From NCBI RefSeq assembly GCF_001680005.1, contig NC_033568.1:1364001-1428000 (forward strand): DNA of 64,000 nucleotides. The letters are read 5' to 3'. The notes below the pieces were generated by a model that did no database searches, had not been told where the DNA came from, and saw nothing but the letters and a program-made list of their open reading frames with translations. Of this stretch, positions 12,101 through 20,881 are shown one piece after another (the stretch's first letter is position 1; the number at the start of each line of letters is the position of its first letter). Source of the stretch: Plasmodium coatneyi (lineage: Eukaryota; Apicomplexa; Aconoidasida; Haemosporida; Plasmodiidae). The position numbers and the translations under genes are program-made.

Positions 12101-14638
12101 GGCACAGCAATTCCTGTGGGAAAAACTCCAAAGAGTGATCAACCAAGTGGTGATAGCATCGATGTGGTTACCCCTCCTAACCCGCACGCGGAGAAGCAAG
12201 AAACAGAACTTGATATGTCGAAGCAAAATGTACCATCCTACCGATTGAGCACTGAAGGGATAATAAAACTATGCGAAGAAATAAAAGACAACAAAAATGA
12301 AATGCCAAAGGATAGGGAGATAACCATATCAATGAGGAACTGTGTTATAAATAAAGATTCAGCAATAAAGGACATTCGAAATTTTATAAAGACAAATAAG
12401 TTAAATATAAAAACTGCTGGAAAGAACCTAAAAAAGGTAGACGTTTTTATAGCCATTTTGCAGAGTATTCCGAAGGAGTACATAACGATTAAGTATATAG
12501 GAGGGGACGTAGAAAAAGTTGATCCGGACAGTACAGGTGGTGAAAATGTGATAACTGGGGGCAGCCCTTCCAGCGCATTACCAGTTGGGGGGTCCACCAG
12601 GAAGGATATTAACTCTGTTCCGACGGTGCAGGAATCCTCTCTGAATAGCCATAACGTTGCGTCTACATCAAGCGGTTATTTGAGTGACCCCGGAAAAGAG
12701 GGTACCGTGTCTGGAGAGCACTACAATGAAGAGATAAAATCGCTATACGGCGAGGAAGTTACAAAAAGGTACATCCAGGATAACATAATAAACGTAGATG
12801 ACAACATTGTTAAGCGGAGTGGCACATTCAAATTGGAAGGTAACAACAAAATGATGAATAGCATAAACTTGGAATACTACGAACCGGTGAAAAAATTCGA
12901 TGACGATATTGAGTCGAGATTTTTTCTCATAAATGACAATAATTACAACGAAAAGATTAATCATATTTACAAAAGCGTAACGCACTGCGGGTTAGATATT
13001 GAGACAACCGGGCTGGAGGTGTTCGACGAGAAGATCCGCCTCATACAGATCGCCGTGGAAGATTACCCAGTGATCATTTACGATATGTTTAACATAACGA
13101 AGGAGAGCATCCTAACTGGATTGAGGGAAATTTTAAGAAATGAGAAAGTGGTGAAAATTATACAGAATGGAAAATTTGACGCGAAATTCTTAATGCACAA
13201 CAATTTTCAAGTAGAAAACATATTCGACACGTATATAGCTAGCAAACTTTTAGACAAAAATAAAAATATGTACGGATTTAAACTGAACAATATTGTAGAG
13301 AAATATTTAAATGTAACCCTAGACAAGCAACAGCAAAATAGTGTGTGGAATAATTCGCTGCTGAATAATAACCAACTGTTTTACGCAGCAAGAGATTCCA
13401 GCTGTTTGCTAAAATTGTACAAAAAGTTGAAGTCTGAAATTTGTAAGGAAAATATGGAAACTGTGAACGATATCGAAAATAAGTGCATTTTGCCAATTTG
13501 CGATATGGAGCTTAATGGCATCACAGTGGACCTGGAAAGTCTGAGCAAAAGTACGAATGAAATTTTGAGCGAATTAAATGCAGAGACGAGCAAATTGAAG
13601 GCAGAGTTGAAAGACGAAGAAATTAACGTGAATTCCCAACAACAGGTGTTAAAGGCATTACAAAATAATAACGTGAGGGATGTTTCAAATAAACTTATCG
13701 AAAATACATCGGACTCAAATTTGAAAAACTTCCTCAACCATAAGGAAGTTGTCCTATTAAGAAATTACAGAAGATTGTATAAGCTGTACTCTGCCTTCTA
13801 CCTAAAGTTACCACAACATATTAACAAAAAAACGAACAAAATACACACTACGTTTAATCAGTTAAAAACTTTCTCCGGAAGATTTAGCAGTGAGAAACCC
13901 AACTTACAGCAAATCCCAAGGCAGAAAAATATAAGGGAAATTTTCATTCCGCAAAAAGATAACATATTTATAATAGCTGATTTTAGGCAAATTGAGCTAA
14001 AAATAGCTGCCGAAATTACCAATGACGATATTATGCTTAAAGCGTACAATAACAACATCGATCTGCACACACTGACGGCTAGCATTATCACGAAGAAGGC
14101 CATAGCTGATGTAAATAAAGAAGACAGACACATTGCCAAGGCCATAAACTTTGGCCTAATCTACGGAATGAATTATGTCAATCTGAAAAATTATGCAAAC
14201 ACATATTACAACCTACATATGAACCTCGATCAATGCCTTTATTTTTACAACTCCTTTTTTGAGCACTACAAGGGGATATACAGATGGCATAATCAAATAA
14301 AACAAATGAGGGCTTTGGAATATTCTACTCTTTCCAACAGGAAAGTCATTTTCCCCTACTTTTCCTTCACCAAGGCGTTGAATTACCCAGTGCAGGGCAC
14401 CTGTGCTGATATTTTAAAACTGTCCTTAGTTGAGCTGTATAAAAATTTGAAACCCATCCATGGGAAAATCATCCTCTGTGTACATGATGAAATTATAATA
14501 GAGGTTGACAAAAAATATCAGGAGGATGCCTTAAAAATTCTGGTAGAATCGATGGAAAATTCTGCTTCCTTCTTTTTGAAAAAAGTCAAGTGCGAGGTTT
14601 CCGTGAAGATTGCGCAGAACTGGGGCTCCAAGGAGTAG
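9164..14638 (+). CDS. PREX: PREX/POM1 apicoplast DNA replication polyprotein (primase-helicase-exonuclease-polymerase)
   Basis: Single exon, 1824 residues, the replicative enzyme of the apicoplast genome, processed into parts in known Plasmodium. It starts with a signal peptide (CQFFLLYLILIHYVV) and a basic transit region. A primase zinc motif (CPFC...CHRCG) lies at about 127-160. The Toprim primase core follows near 330 (LTEGEIDA) and 380 (LDFDKAG). A DnaB/Twinkle-type helicase has Walker A GPTGVGKTT near 611 and an IIIDNLQF Walker B. After a roughly 350-residue low-complexity linker comes a 3'-5' exonuclease with GLDIETTG near 1275. The A-family polymerase has motif A ADFRQIELK (~1605), motif B RHIAKAINFGLIYG (~1650) and motif C CVHDEII (~1772). 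All catalytic motifs look intact. The long linker between the helicase and exonuclease probably includes the processing site (inference). Confidence 0.97.
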   Translation: MVRCQFFLLYLILIHYVVAVRNKSRPKVDFYLKTNCELVKRRKNGSKTYFKRKGWGEDLGSRACYDQLIGGRSNRSSGGNRRKSGLLRATSTFVSKYYKININDVYSYLNRKKYEYIETDVKITLKYCPFCPPHKYKYDNMYKHEIFKNTGNSYCHRCGYKGSFYDFKLKMGDLVTSNFENNVVSNTSYEEEEKITFNDVKVYNMNLLYSKEAEAARKYLIEDRKLNLETLKKYYIGFSIMEFQSLENSGKFEKHECLIFPFIKKANDMNSIGLNGNKNNTNEKDSYEIVRIKVRSLRDKGYMRLYPKNVKDEMKLFFFGDHLVNNSEEVVLTEGEIDAMTVSQETNYAAISLPNGSKSLPIYLLPYLERFKKIHLWLDFDKAGKSSVFNFVNKIGLGRTNVINDTNVQYLDEQLFERKRKNLLTKGGLLLPLTVGDNPIGAAEQKQGVIKENTQSDVKDGKGHNTAVDPSSGTNKSDLKIEEKAKNESDSRNNPICGNRGNTQEEAQKKVNEKSTGRTFHFVQNNIMYIPNNIVVKDANDCLKHNIDIRFFIENSEKVKHSQILNFNDLRQNILEELKYPDRINGIKSKTIPSLNKFLYGLRMGELSIWTGPTGVGKTTLLSQLSLDYCIQGVSTLWGSFEINNIKLGKVMLNQFCGKNLEKNIELFDLYADKFELLPLKFLKFHGSTNIDQVLDAMDYAVYAYDVKHIIIDNLQFMLNINKFSDIYELQNIAIDKFRSFSTNKNVHITLVVHPRKEDNNLLSIASVFGSVKSTQEADNVFIIQRHVSKTNETVFFIDIKKNRFKGSLGRIPYLYNKENMTIKEMSIGYLNDAISSSGYVSKGTTPPSNFVPNVGPLRDGLDFTLCDEYDYMKQLDDEYESKHAVRRYRVGADARVTGVGSASTNSPNASPSNRAQNESRSDSGSVGSSRNNQNKDNKSIHHVGGQEDDPTNNNRLVTTNSRSEEGSIKNILRGPDRGGTAIPVGKTPKSDQPSGDSIDVVTPPNPHAEKQETELDMSKQNVPSYRLSTEGIIKLCEEIKDNKNEMPKDREITISMRNCVINKDSAIKDIRNFIKTNKLNIKTAGKNLKKVDVFIAILQSIPKEYITIKYIGGDVEKVDPDSTGGENVITGGSPSSALPVGGSTRKDINSVPTVQESSLNSHNVASTSSGYLSDPGKEGTVSGEHYNEEIKSLYGEEVTKRYIQDNIINVDDNIVKRSGTFKLEGNNKMMNSINLEYYEPVKKFDDDIESRFFLINDNNYNEKINHIYKSVTHCGLDIETTGLEVFDEKIRLIQIAVEDYPVIIYDMFNITKESILTGLREILRNEKVVKIIQNGKFDAKFLMHNNFQVENIFDTYIASKLLDKNKNMYGFKLNNIVEKYLNVTLDKQQQNSVWNNSLLNNNQLFYAARDSSCLLKLYKKLKSEICKENMETVNDIENKCILPICDMELNGITVDLESLSKSTNEILSELNAETSKLKAELKDEEINVNSQQQVLKALQNNNVRDVSNKLIENTSDSNLKNFLNHKEVVLLRNYRRLYKLYSAFYLKLPQHINKKTNKIHTTFNQLKTFSGRFSSEKPNLQQIPRQKNIREIFIPQKDNIFIIADFRQIELKIAAEITNDDIMLKAYNNNIDLHTLTASIITKKAIADVNKEDRHIAKAINFGLIYGMNYVNLKNYANTYYNLHMNLDQCLYFYNSFFEHYKGIYRWHNQIKQMRALEYSTLSNRKVIFPYFSFTKALNYPVQGTCADILKLSLVELYKNLKPIHGKIILCVHDEIIIEVDKKYQEDALKILVESMENSASFFLKKVKCEVSVKIAQNWGSKE

Positions 14639-15173
14639 GCCAGATGGACCAGGTAGGCCATGTATACCAGGGGGGAGGAGTTGTCAAAAATATCCATTCA
14701 GAAGTGTACCCTTTCCATCAATATTGGCGCATCATTTTTGCAAACGCGGAGGCAAAACATGTGCTCAATTAATGTTCACTTTTGGGAACCGCTTTTCCAG
14801 ACGTACAGCAAGCAGCCACTACCCAGACAACTAAACAACGAATTAAATACAAAATTGAATACAGCCGCGCAGGCACGCTACTTTAGTTTGTGCGTACCTA
14901 CGCTGGCTGCACTTTTATATAACGAACAAACGAAAGTTTTATACAAAAAAAAGGGAAAGAGGGGGAAAATGAAAAAGAGCATGTGCATCAAATAAGGCAC
15001 GTATGTCAAAACGGCACTGCGTCAAAACCGTCACGCTGCTGTGCCTGTTATGGATCCCATTTTGCCGATGATTCACCCCCGTTTGGTAATCCTTTAGAAA
15101 CATTTTTACGAAAAAAAAAAAAAAAAGATGCTCCTTTACGTACGGCTTGGTGAGAGGGAATCCGTCCAAATTG
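14639..15173. other. Convergent 3' intergenic region
   Basis: 535 bases between the PREX stop (+) and the auxilin-like stop (-). It should hold both 3' UTRs. An A tract lies at about 15111-15126. Short open frames here have no coding character. Confidence 0.5.
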
Positions 15174-17335
15174 TCACATTTTTTTTTTTTCCTTGTAGGC
15201 ATTGTTTAACGCTTGGAAGATCATCTCTGCTCTTAGCTGCACGTAGGGGGAAAAAAAGGGAGAACGGCATGGAAATGGCATAGAAACGGTGTAGGTGCAG
15301 ATTTACACTCATAATGTGTGCACATCTGCTGGTATATGCAAACACGGTGCCTTCTCATAGGACCCCCCCTCCGTAACCCATATACGCGCACATCTACACA
15401 TGTGCACATGTATAGATATTTGTATTTTCTCATAAATTTTGTGAATACTCTGGCGTAATTATGAAGCGTTTTCACTTTTTTCAGTCTTAGCTGTCTTTTT
15501 ATTCGTCCGCTGTATCACGCGTTCGTGTTTTCTTTATTAACTGTCACTCGCTTTGTTTGAGCATGGTTCTTAGATGCTCATCGCGATTGGCTATGTCTTT
15601 CTATTTGCCCCTTTTTTCCATTGGCTGCCTTTTTTTAACCATCTTACACTTCTCGAACGTATCAGCATCTCATTTTTTTAAGTTGCTCACATTTTGATGC
15701 TACCGTTTGTTTTTCCAATCGATTAGGTAGCACTGTGAGGTGGTAACCACGTCATCACATGTGCGCACCACTCGCAAACGCTCCCTTTCGTACATATAAA
15801 TGCACTCACACAGAAGCACACGAATATATATACATATATATTTAGGTGCTCCCCTCGGACCTTACCACACGCTCCACCGGTTTTCCCCTATGCTTGTCCG
15901 GGTGGCACAGGAGTATGGCACTTTTGTACGCCTTCTTCACCGTGGCCGAATTGGATATTAACTCAGACATGGGTACTTGTCTCCATTCCGAGTCCTCCCA
16001 CAAGACGTCATTTAATGTGCTTAGCATGACCTTTACATCTTTGTATGAGCCATCCAAATTTTTCGACCATTTAACGATTTGTTTTTTAATATGTTCAGAT
16101 AGGATCGCCTTTTCTTTAAATTTCGCTTCTTCCTGGGACCGGAAGTTTTTTAGTTCTTGCAGTCGGTTGCTGACGTTCGTTTTGATGACATTTCGCCGTT
16201 CCTGTTTGTCCCTGTCGGGATTATTATAAGGACCGCTGTTAGGTCCATTGTTCGCGCTTCCCGTGGACATGTCTTCATACCCCCCTTGGACATTACCTCT
16301 GCCAGGTGGCAACACTTTCGTGACGGCATTGTAACTGTTCTTTTCCAAAATGTGTTCACTCGATTTATTCTTACTTGGTTCCTTTTTAATGCTTTGAAAA
16401 AAGCTGCCATCTTCTCTCTTGCTGTTAACGTTATTTTGGTGCTGCTTCTGTTGGGGGCTGTCGGAAGGGTAACCCTTTTTGTATGTCGCTTCACTAGGAG
16501 GGTCGTTTAGGACATACTGATTATGAGCAAAACTTTCCGATTCGCCTTCCAGCTGATGTGTGTGTTTATTGTTACTAATGCTACTGGGGCTGTTGTCCCT
16601 ATGATTGGAGGGGAAGCGATTTATCAAATTGTCACGAGGCGATGTTTCCCTCACGTGTTCGTCGAAATCGTCGTCTTTTCCTTCTTCCTCATTATCTGTG
16701 CTATTCCTTTTGTCCTTTTCTTCATCCTTAAATACAATGTACGAACAGGGGTTTGCATCATTCAGGGTGTAAATAGGCCGGGCTGATTCATAGCACTGGA
16801 GATTTTTAAAATAAATATCAGTGTACTCCCTATAATTTTCATTATTTATAAATAACACCTTTACAACAATGTTCCCATTGTAGAATGGGATATAGGCCTC
16901 TTCATTTGTTATGTCTACCCATAGGTGAGTTAGCTGATCTTGTCTTAATATATTTTTTATTTCATTTTCGTCGCAAATTATATTCTTCTCTTGGTTTTGC
17001 TCATTTGTGTCTTCTTTCATCAAAGGTGCATGATTTACTATACCCTCGTTGATCACATCAACTAAATCCGCCACATGAATTTTAAAGCGAAAAATAATGT
17101 TGTCCTTAAAGGGGAAAAATTCTTTAAACTCCTTTAATTTTATTTTGCCGCAGATTTTAAATGGCAGAAAAAATATGTTCGTGTCATATGGCTGCTTTTC
17201 ATTTTCACCTATAACAATATATGTGATGTAGTTACATTCTGTAGTTACGCTTCTCTTTCTTAGTTTGCTATTTACAAAGTTCACACCCCCAATGGCTATT
17301 TGCTGCAGATTGGAAGCTATCGAGAAGAGATCCAT
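15174..17335 (-). CDS. Auxilin-like J-domain protein
   Basis: Two exons: 17335-15866 and 15236-15174, with a 629-base intron (donor GTAAGG, acceptor TGCAG, phase 0), giving 510 residues. The C-terminal J domain resembles auxilin/GAK: IVKWSKNLDG, LSTLNDVLWEDSEWR, then VKKAYKSAILLCHPDK with the HPD at 478-480, finished by exon 2 (LRAEMIFQALNNAY). Auxilins recruit Hsc70 to strip clathrin from vesicles. The N-terminal 200 residues look strand-rich and could be a membrane or lipid-binding fold; the middle is Asn/Ser/Lys-rich. Without exon 2 the J domain would end just after HPDK, and the long frame reads on into intron for only seven codons, which supports the splice. Clathrin uncoating is inferred from the J-domain subtype. 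Confidence 0.88.
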
Positions 17336-18757
17336 CTGGGCGTTCTCTCCTTCTGCGCATTATTCATCCATCCGTCAGGGAATATGTCTTTGCGTCCCAA
17401 CATGCATCTCTCTCTTACTCCATATGGATGCCTCTTCACCGCGTAGCCTTTTTCTTGTGTGCCCCTTCATGTATCACCTGAATACCGCTTGAATTTCCCT
17501 TGATATGCCTTATTTTTGCCCACGTGGTCACAATTTTTTCTTAATTGCTGTTTCTTCTTGTTTGTCCTTAAAATGATTTTTCTTTTCTTTGCTTTCCTGT
17601 TCATGTCAATTTTTTTTTTTTTTTTTTTTTTTCCTATCCGTTTTCCTTTCTTCGCGTTGGCTGTTCCCCCCACTCTGACTTCCTTACCATTTTAATTCTT
17701 TATAACAAAATAGCAGATTGAAAAAGTAATCCTGAATAGATATTTTTTCTTCTATAAAATTTGCAAGCATTCCCCTTTTTCTGTCGAAAAAAATGATAAT
17801 TTTTTTTTGGTGCATTCGCCAAATTGCATTGGACTATATGCCCCAAGTTTATGTAAAAAAATACATGGCACTATTTGTGAGTTCTTTACCAAGAATGAAG
17901 TTGTCGCGTGGCATTAGTAGGAACAACCGAATGGATACGTGGAAAGATGCGCAATTAGTCCAAGAATGGTGAAAGTTGTGCAAATGTTTAAACCTTTCAC
18001 GGGCGTAATGAAGCTATAATAACCAAGCTAGCAGCAGTTTCGTGAAGCGAGCATGTGATGCATGTGAGTAGGTATACGGGCAAGTAGATATACCTACATA
18101 CACATGGCTACATGTCACCACCATTTTGCACAATGATGAGAAACCGTTGCTGACAGCGCGATTGACGTATGTACAGAATGATTGTAGAGATGTAGCACTA
18201 TGGTCTTGGGTGAAGCGAAAAAAAAAAAAAAAAAACACAAACGTCAAAGAGCACTTTTGTGTGTATAAATTATAGCAAAAGGGGGAAATTATTAAACCTC
18301 AAGCTTTCTGCAATTACGCAGTTACGCAATTGCGCAATGTGTGCAATATGATGATGACGAGAAAATTTAGGGAAGTGTAAAAGATGGGAAGAACAGATGG
18401 ACGAAAGGTCCGGTCTTACAAAACTTGGTGGTTCTTTTTCATGACCATGAGCGATTGTGCGGATATGCCCCCATGCGTATGCGTATTGTGTAAGTACTTT
18501 TTTTTTCGTGTGAATACACATGTAAGGTTTTTTTTCCCCCGTTTGTGAGCTCCTTCTCACCGGGATTTGTGTAAAAATGGGGGCTTATAAATGGACCTCC
18601 CTTGTTCTGTGAAAGAGGGCTGGCGGGGTTATCACTAGAATTGACGTTGTACAGGTGATATGCTTAAATTAGTGCCAGACAAGAAAGAATAATAAAGAAG
18701 CGATGCATGCAAAGGGGTATCGTGAATTGGTTCTTCTACATCTATATGCTCATGGAG
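17336..18757. other. Upstream region of the auxilin-like gene
   Basis: About 1.4 kb between the auxilin-like start and the candidate microprotein stop, both minus. It contains T tracts (17611-17631) and an A tract (18220-18236). Nothing convincing is seen beyond promoter and UTR sequence. Confidence 0.45.
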
Positions 18758-19270
18758 TTATAATTGGTGAATTTTTAAATTAATGAAGCGACCGTATGTT
18801 CCTCCTGGTGGACATCGAAAGGTGGATGTCGGGGAGAAAAAAAAAAAAAAAAAAACTTTCTTCTTATAATTTGAAAATGTAGGGAATCGGCCAAGTTTGA
18901 AAACGCGTAAAGGCAGGTACAACTTGCACAATGGGCATATGTTTGTGAAGGTAGCACATGAGTCTACCATACGTTGTACATTTCGCGTGGAACCCTTGCA
19001 TAAATACGTATTACTTAGTGCGTGGTGCTACATAGTTTCTACATGCTTATCCGCGCTTGTTCCCCTACACTCAACGTAAGAAAAAAACACATAGCTGTAA
19101 AAAGGGATGTAGCCAAATGAAAAAAAAAAAAAAAAAAAAGGATAACAAAAAGGAAAGCCTGCTTCTTCCATACGTCTTAAAAATAATTTTGCGTTCACCA
19201 ATTTTTTGATGTCATCATTTGGTATATCATCTATGGACCTCTTTTTATTTTCTCCCCATGTGACGAACAT
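18758..19270 (-). CDS. Candidate 47-residue two-exon microprotein
   Basis: Exon 1 19270-19174 begins MFVTWGENKKRSIDDIP and ends at an AGAC|GTATGG donor in phase 1. Exon 2 18804-18758 follows a CACCAG acceptor and completes GTYGRFINLKIHQL and a TAA stop. The phases match exactly (97 + 47 = 144 bases). The ATG sits in an A-rich leader ending ACAAAAATG, the usual Plasmodium start context. Exon 1 is charged and not low-complexity, unlike the surrounding poly-T noise. No family is recognised. A chance frame, or a longer gene with further exons inside the intron, is possible. Confidence 0.4.
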
Positions 19271-19707
19271 TTTTGTCCTTTTTTTTTTTATCCTACTTTT
19301 TTTTTTTTCATTTGCCTAAAGCGGTAAGGAAAAATGTTGCAGCGGTGGTAGTGGAACATCATGTGCCGTGTGGGTAATTTGATGTGCCAAAGAGTATGCT
19401 AAGCAAATACGCTTTTATTATGTACTGCTATAATATATGCACTATGGGGTTAAATTACGGGTAAATTATGCGCACAAGGAAGTAAATTTTGTACTTTTGT
19501 ATGGCATACCGCGTATATAGTGGGGCAGTTTAAATGACCATATAAAATTAACGCGCTACGCAAATGTACATGTTATATTGCCGTTAAAATCTTTTATTTT
19601 TTTTTTCCTTAAATGTTCCCATTTATGTACAAGATTATTTTTTTTTTTTTTTTTACCGCCGCATCAAATAATCTGTTTAGGTTTGGTAATTGTTTTTTCT
19701 TTTTTTC

Positions 19708-19865
19708 CACCTTTTTCCATTTTTCCATGTTTCCATTTTTTCATTTTTCCATGTTTCCATTTTTTCATTTTTCCATTTTTCCATTTTTCCATTTTTTCAT
19801 TTTTTCATTCTTTCATTTTTTCATTCTTTCATTTTTTCATTTTTTCATTCTTTCATTTTTTCACG
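19708..19865. repeat. T-rich array of TTTTTCCA / TTTTTCATT units
   Basis: About 160 bases in which TTTTTCCAT, GTTTCCAT and TTTTTTCATTC units repeat with small variations. All three forward frames stay open here because the unit has no stop, giving Phe/His/Ser-rich pseudo-proteins that are not real. Confidence 0.85.
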
Positions 19866-20552
19866 TTTTTTTTTTTTTTTTTTTTCCATAAATTTTTAAA
19901 ATTCAATTATATATATGTATATTTGTGAACAGGCAAAATATGCATACCCTCCCCCTATCATCTTGTTGTGAAGTAAAACTTTTTTGAAAATGGATAATTG
20001 GTGAATTTTTTTTTAAGAGTAACGTTTTGAACGAGTTTTAAAACATGTAAGTGCGGCGTGAAGGTACCATATGTACGCCATGTATATAACAACCTGTGCG
20101 CGCGATCTGTACACATGCTGCGCGTATACCTTTGCGCGCCATTTCATGTGCCATATGCGCGATGAGTAAAAAATTAAAAGTACCAAAAAGGGGGAAGCAT
20201 AATTTCGCCTAGAGGTATATATGTCGTGTGCCACACCTGCGCGCTTCATGTATGCAGTTAACACGCATATGTACGTGTTGCGCTATTGTATATGTGTTCT
20301 GTGTACTACTCTTATGCGCATTTTTGATGCGTACGATGTAGTATGTGTATATACAACCAGGACAGTCTAATATGTGTACTGCAATGTGCTGTATGTATGT
20401 ACGAATGTATGTGTGTATGCGTGCTCAATGTTTGGGAGAAAGGTGTCCGAGGGGGAAACAAACACGGAGAAGAGGCAACGCATGACGGTTTGTGTAAATC
20501 CCTCAGCGTAGGTGTTGTACTGGGAAGTGTTTTCTTTCCCCCCATTTGTCAT

Positions 20553-20648
20553 TTGTTATTTTGCCACGTTGTTATTTTGCCACGTTGTTATTTTGCCACG
20601 TTGTTATTTTGCCACTTTGTTATTTTACCACTTTGTTACTCTGCCACT
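20553..20648. repeat. 16-bp tandem repeat, six copies
   Basis: Unit TTGTTATTTTGCCACG is repeated head to tail. The first three copies are identical, and the last three drift (CCACT, TTACCACT, TTACTCTGCCACT). It lies about 230 bases upstream of the rhomboid start codon, so it may be in its promoter or 5' UTR. Confidence 0.85.
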
Positions 20649-20881
20649 TTGCCGTTTGTTTCACCCCGTTACGTCGCTCCTTTTTCCCCCCTTTTTTGGT
20701 ATTTTAATTTTTTTTAATTTTTTGCGTAACAAGGCTGCACAGTGTGTACACCTTCCTTACGTGAACATTTTTTTTTGTGACTTATAACAAGCGCAAAAAG
20801 GAGAAGTACATAATTGGGAAGCGCAGAGGTGCCAAGCAACAGTCTTATATATACATACCGATCTATTTACGTAACGACAAA

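Larger units (their letters stand above)
19271..20881. promoter_or_regulatory. Divergent region upstream of ROM8-like gene, repeat-rich
   Basis: 1.6 kb between the candidate microprotein (-) and the rhomboid (+). It holds a TTTTCCAT/TTTTTCATT array and a 16-bp tandem array, listed separately. It should contain promoters and 5' UTRs; no coding is seen. Confidence 0.5.

Noticed and set aside
19578..19928. Phe/His/Ser-rich frames open in all three forward frames
   Set aside because: By-product of a T-rich tandem array lacking stop codons.
20553..20648. Possible CRISPR-like array
   Set aside because: Units are directly tandem with no spacers, and the genome is eukaryotic.
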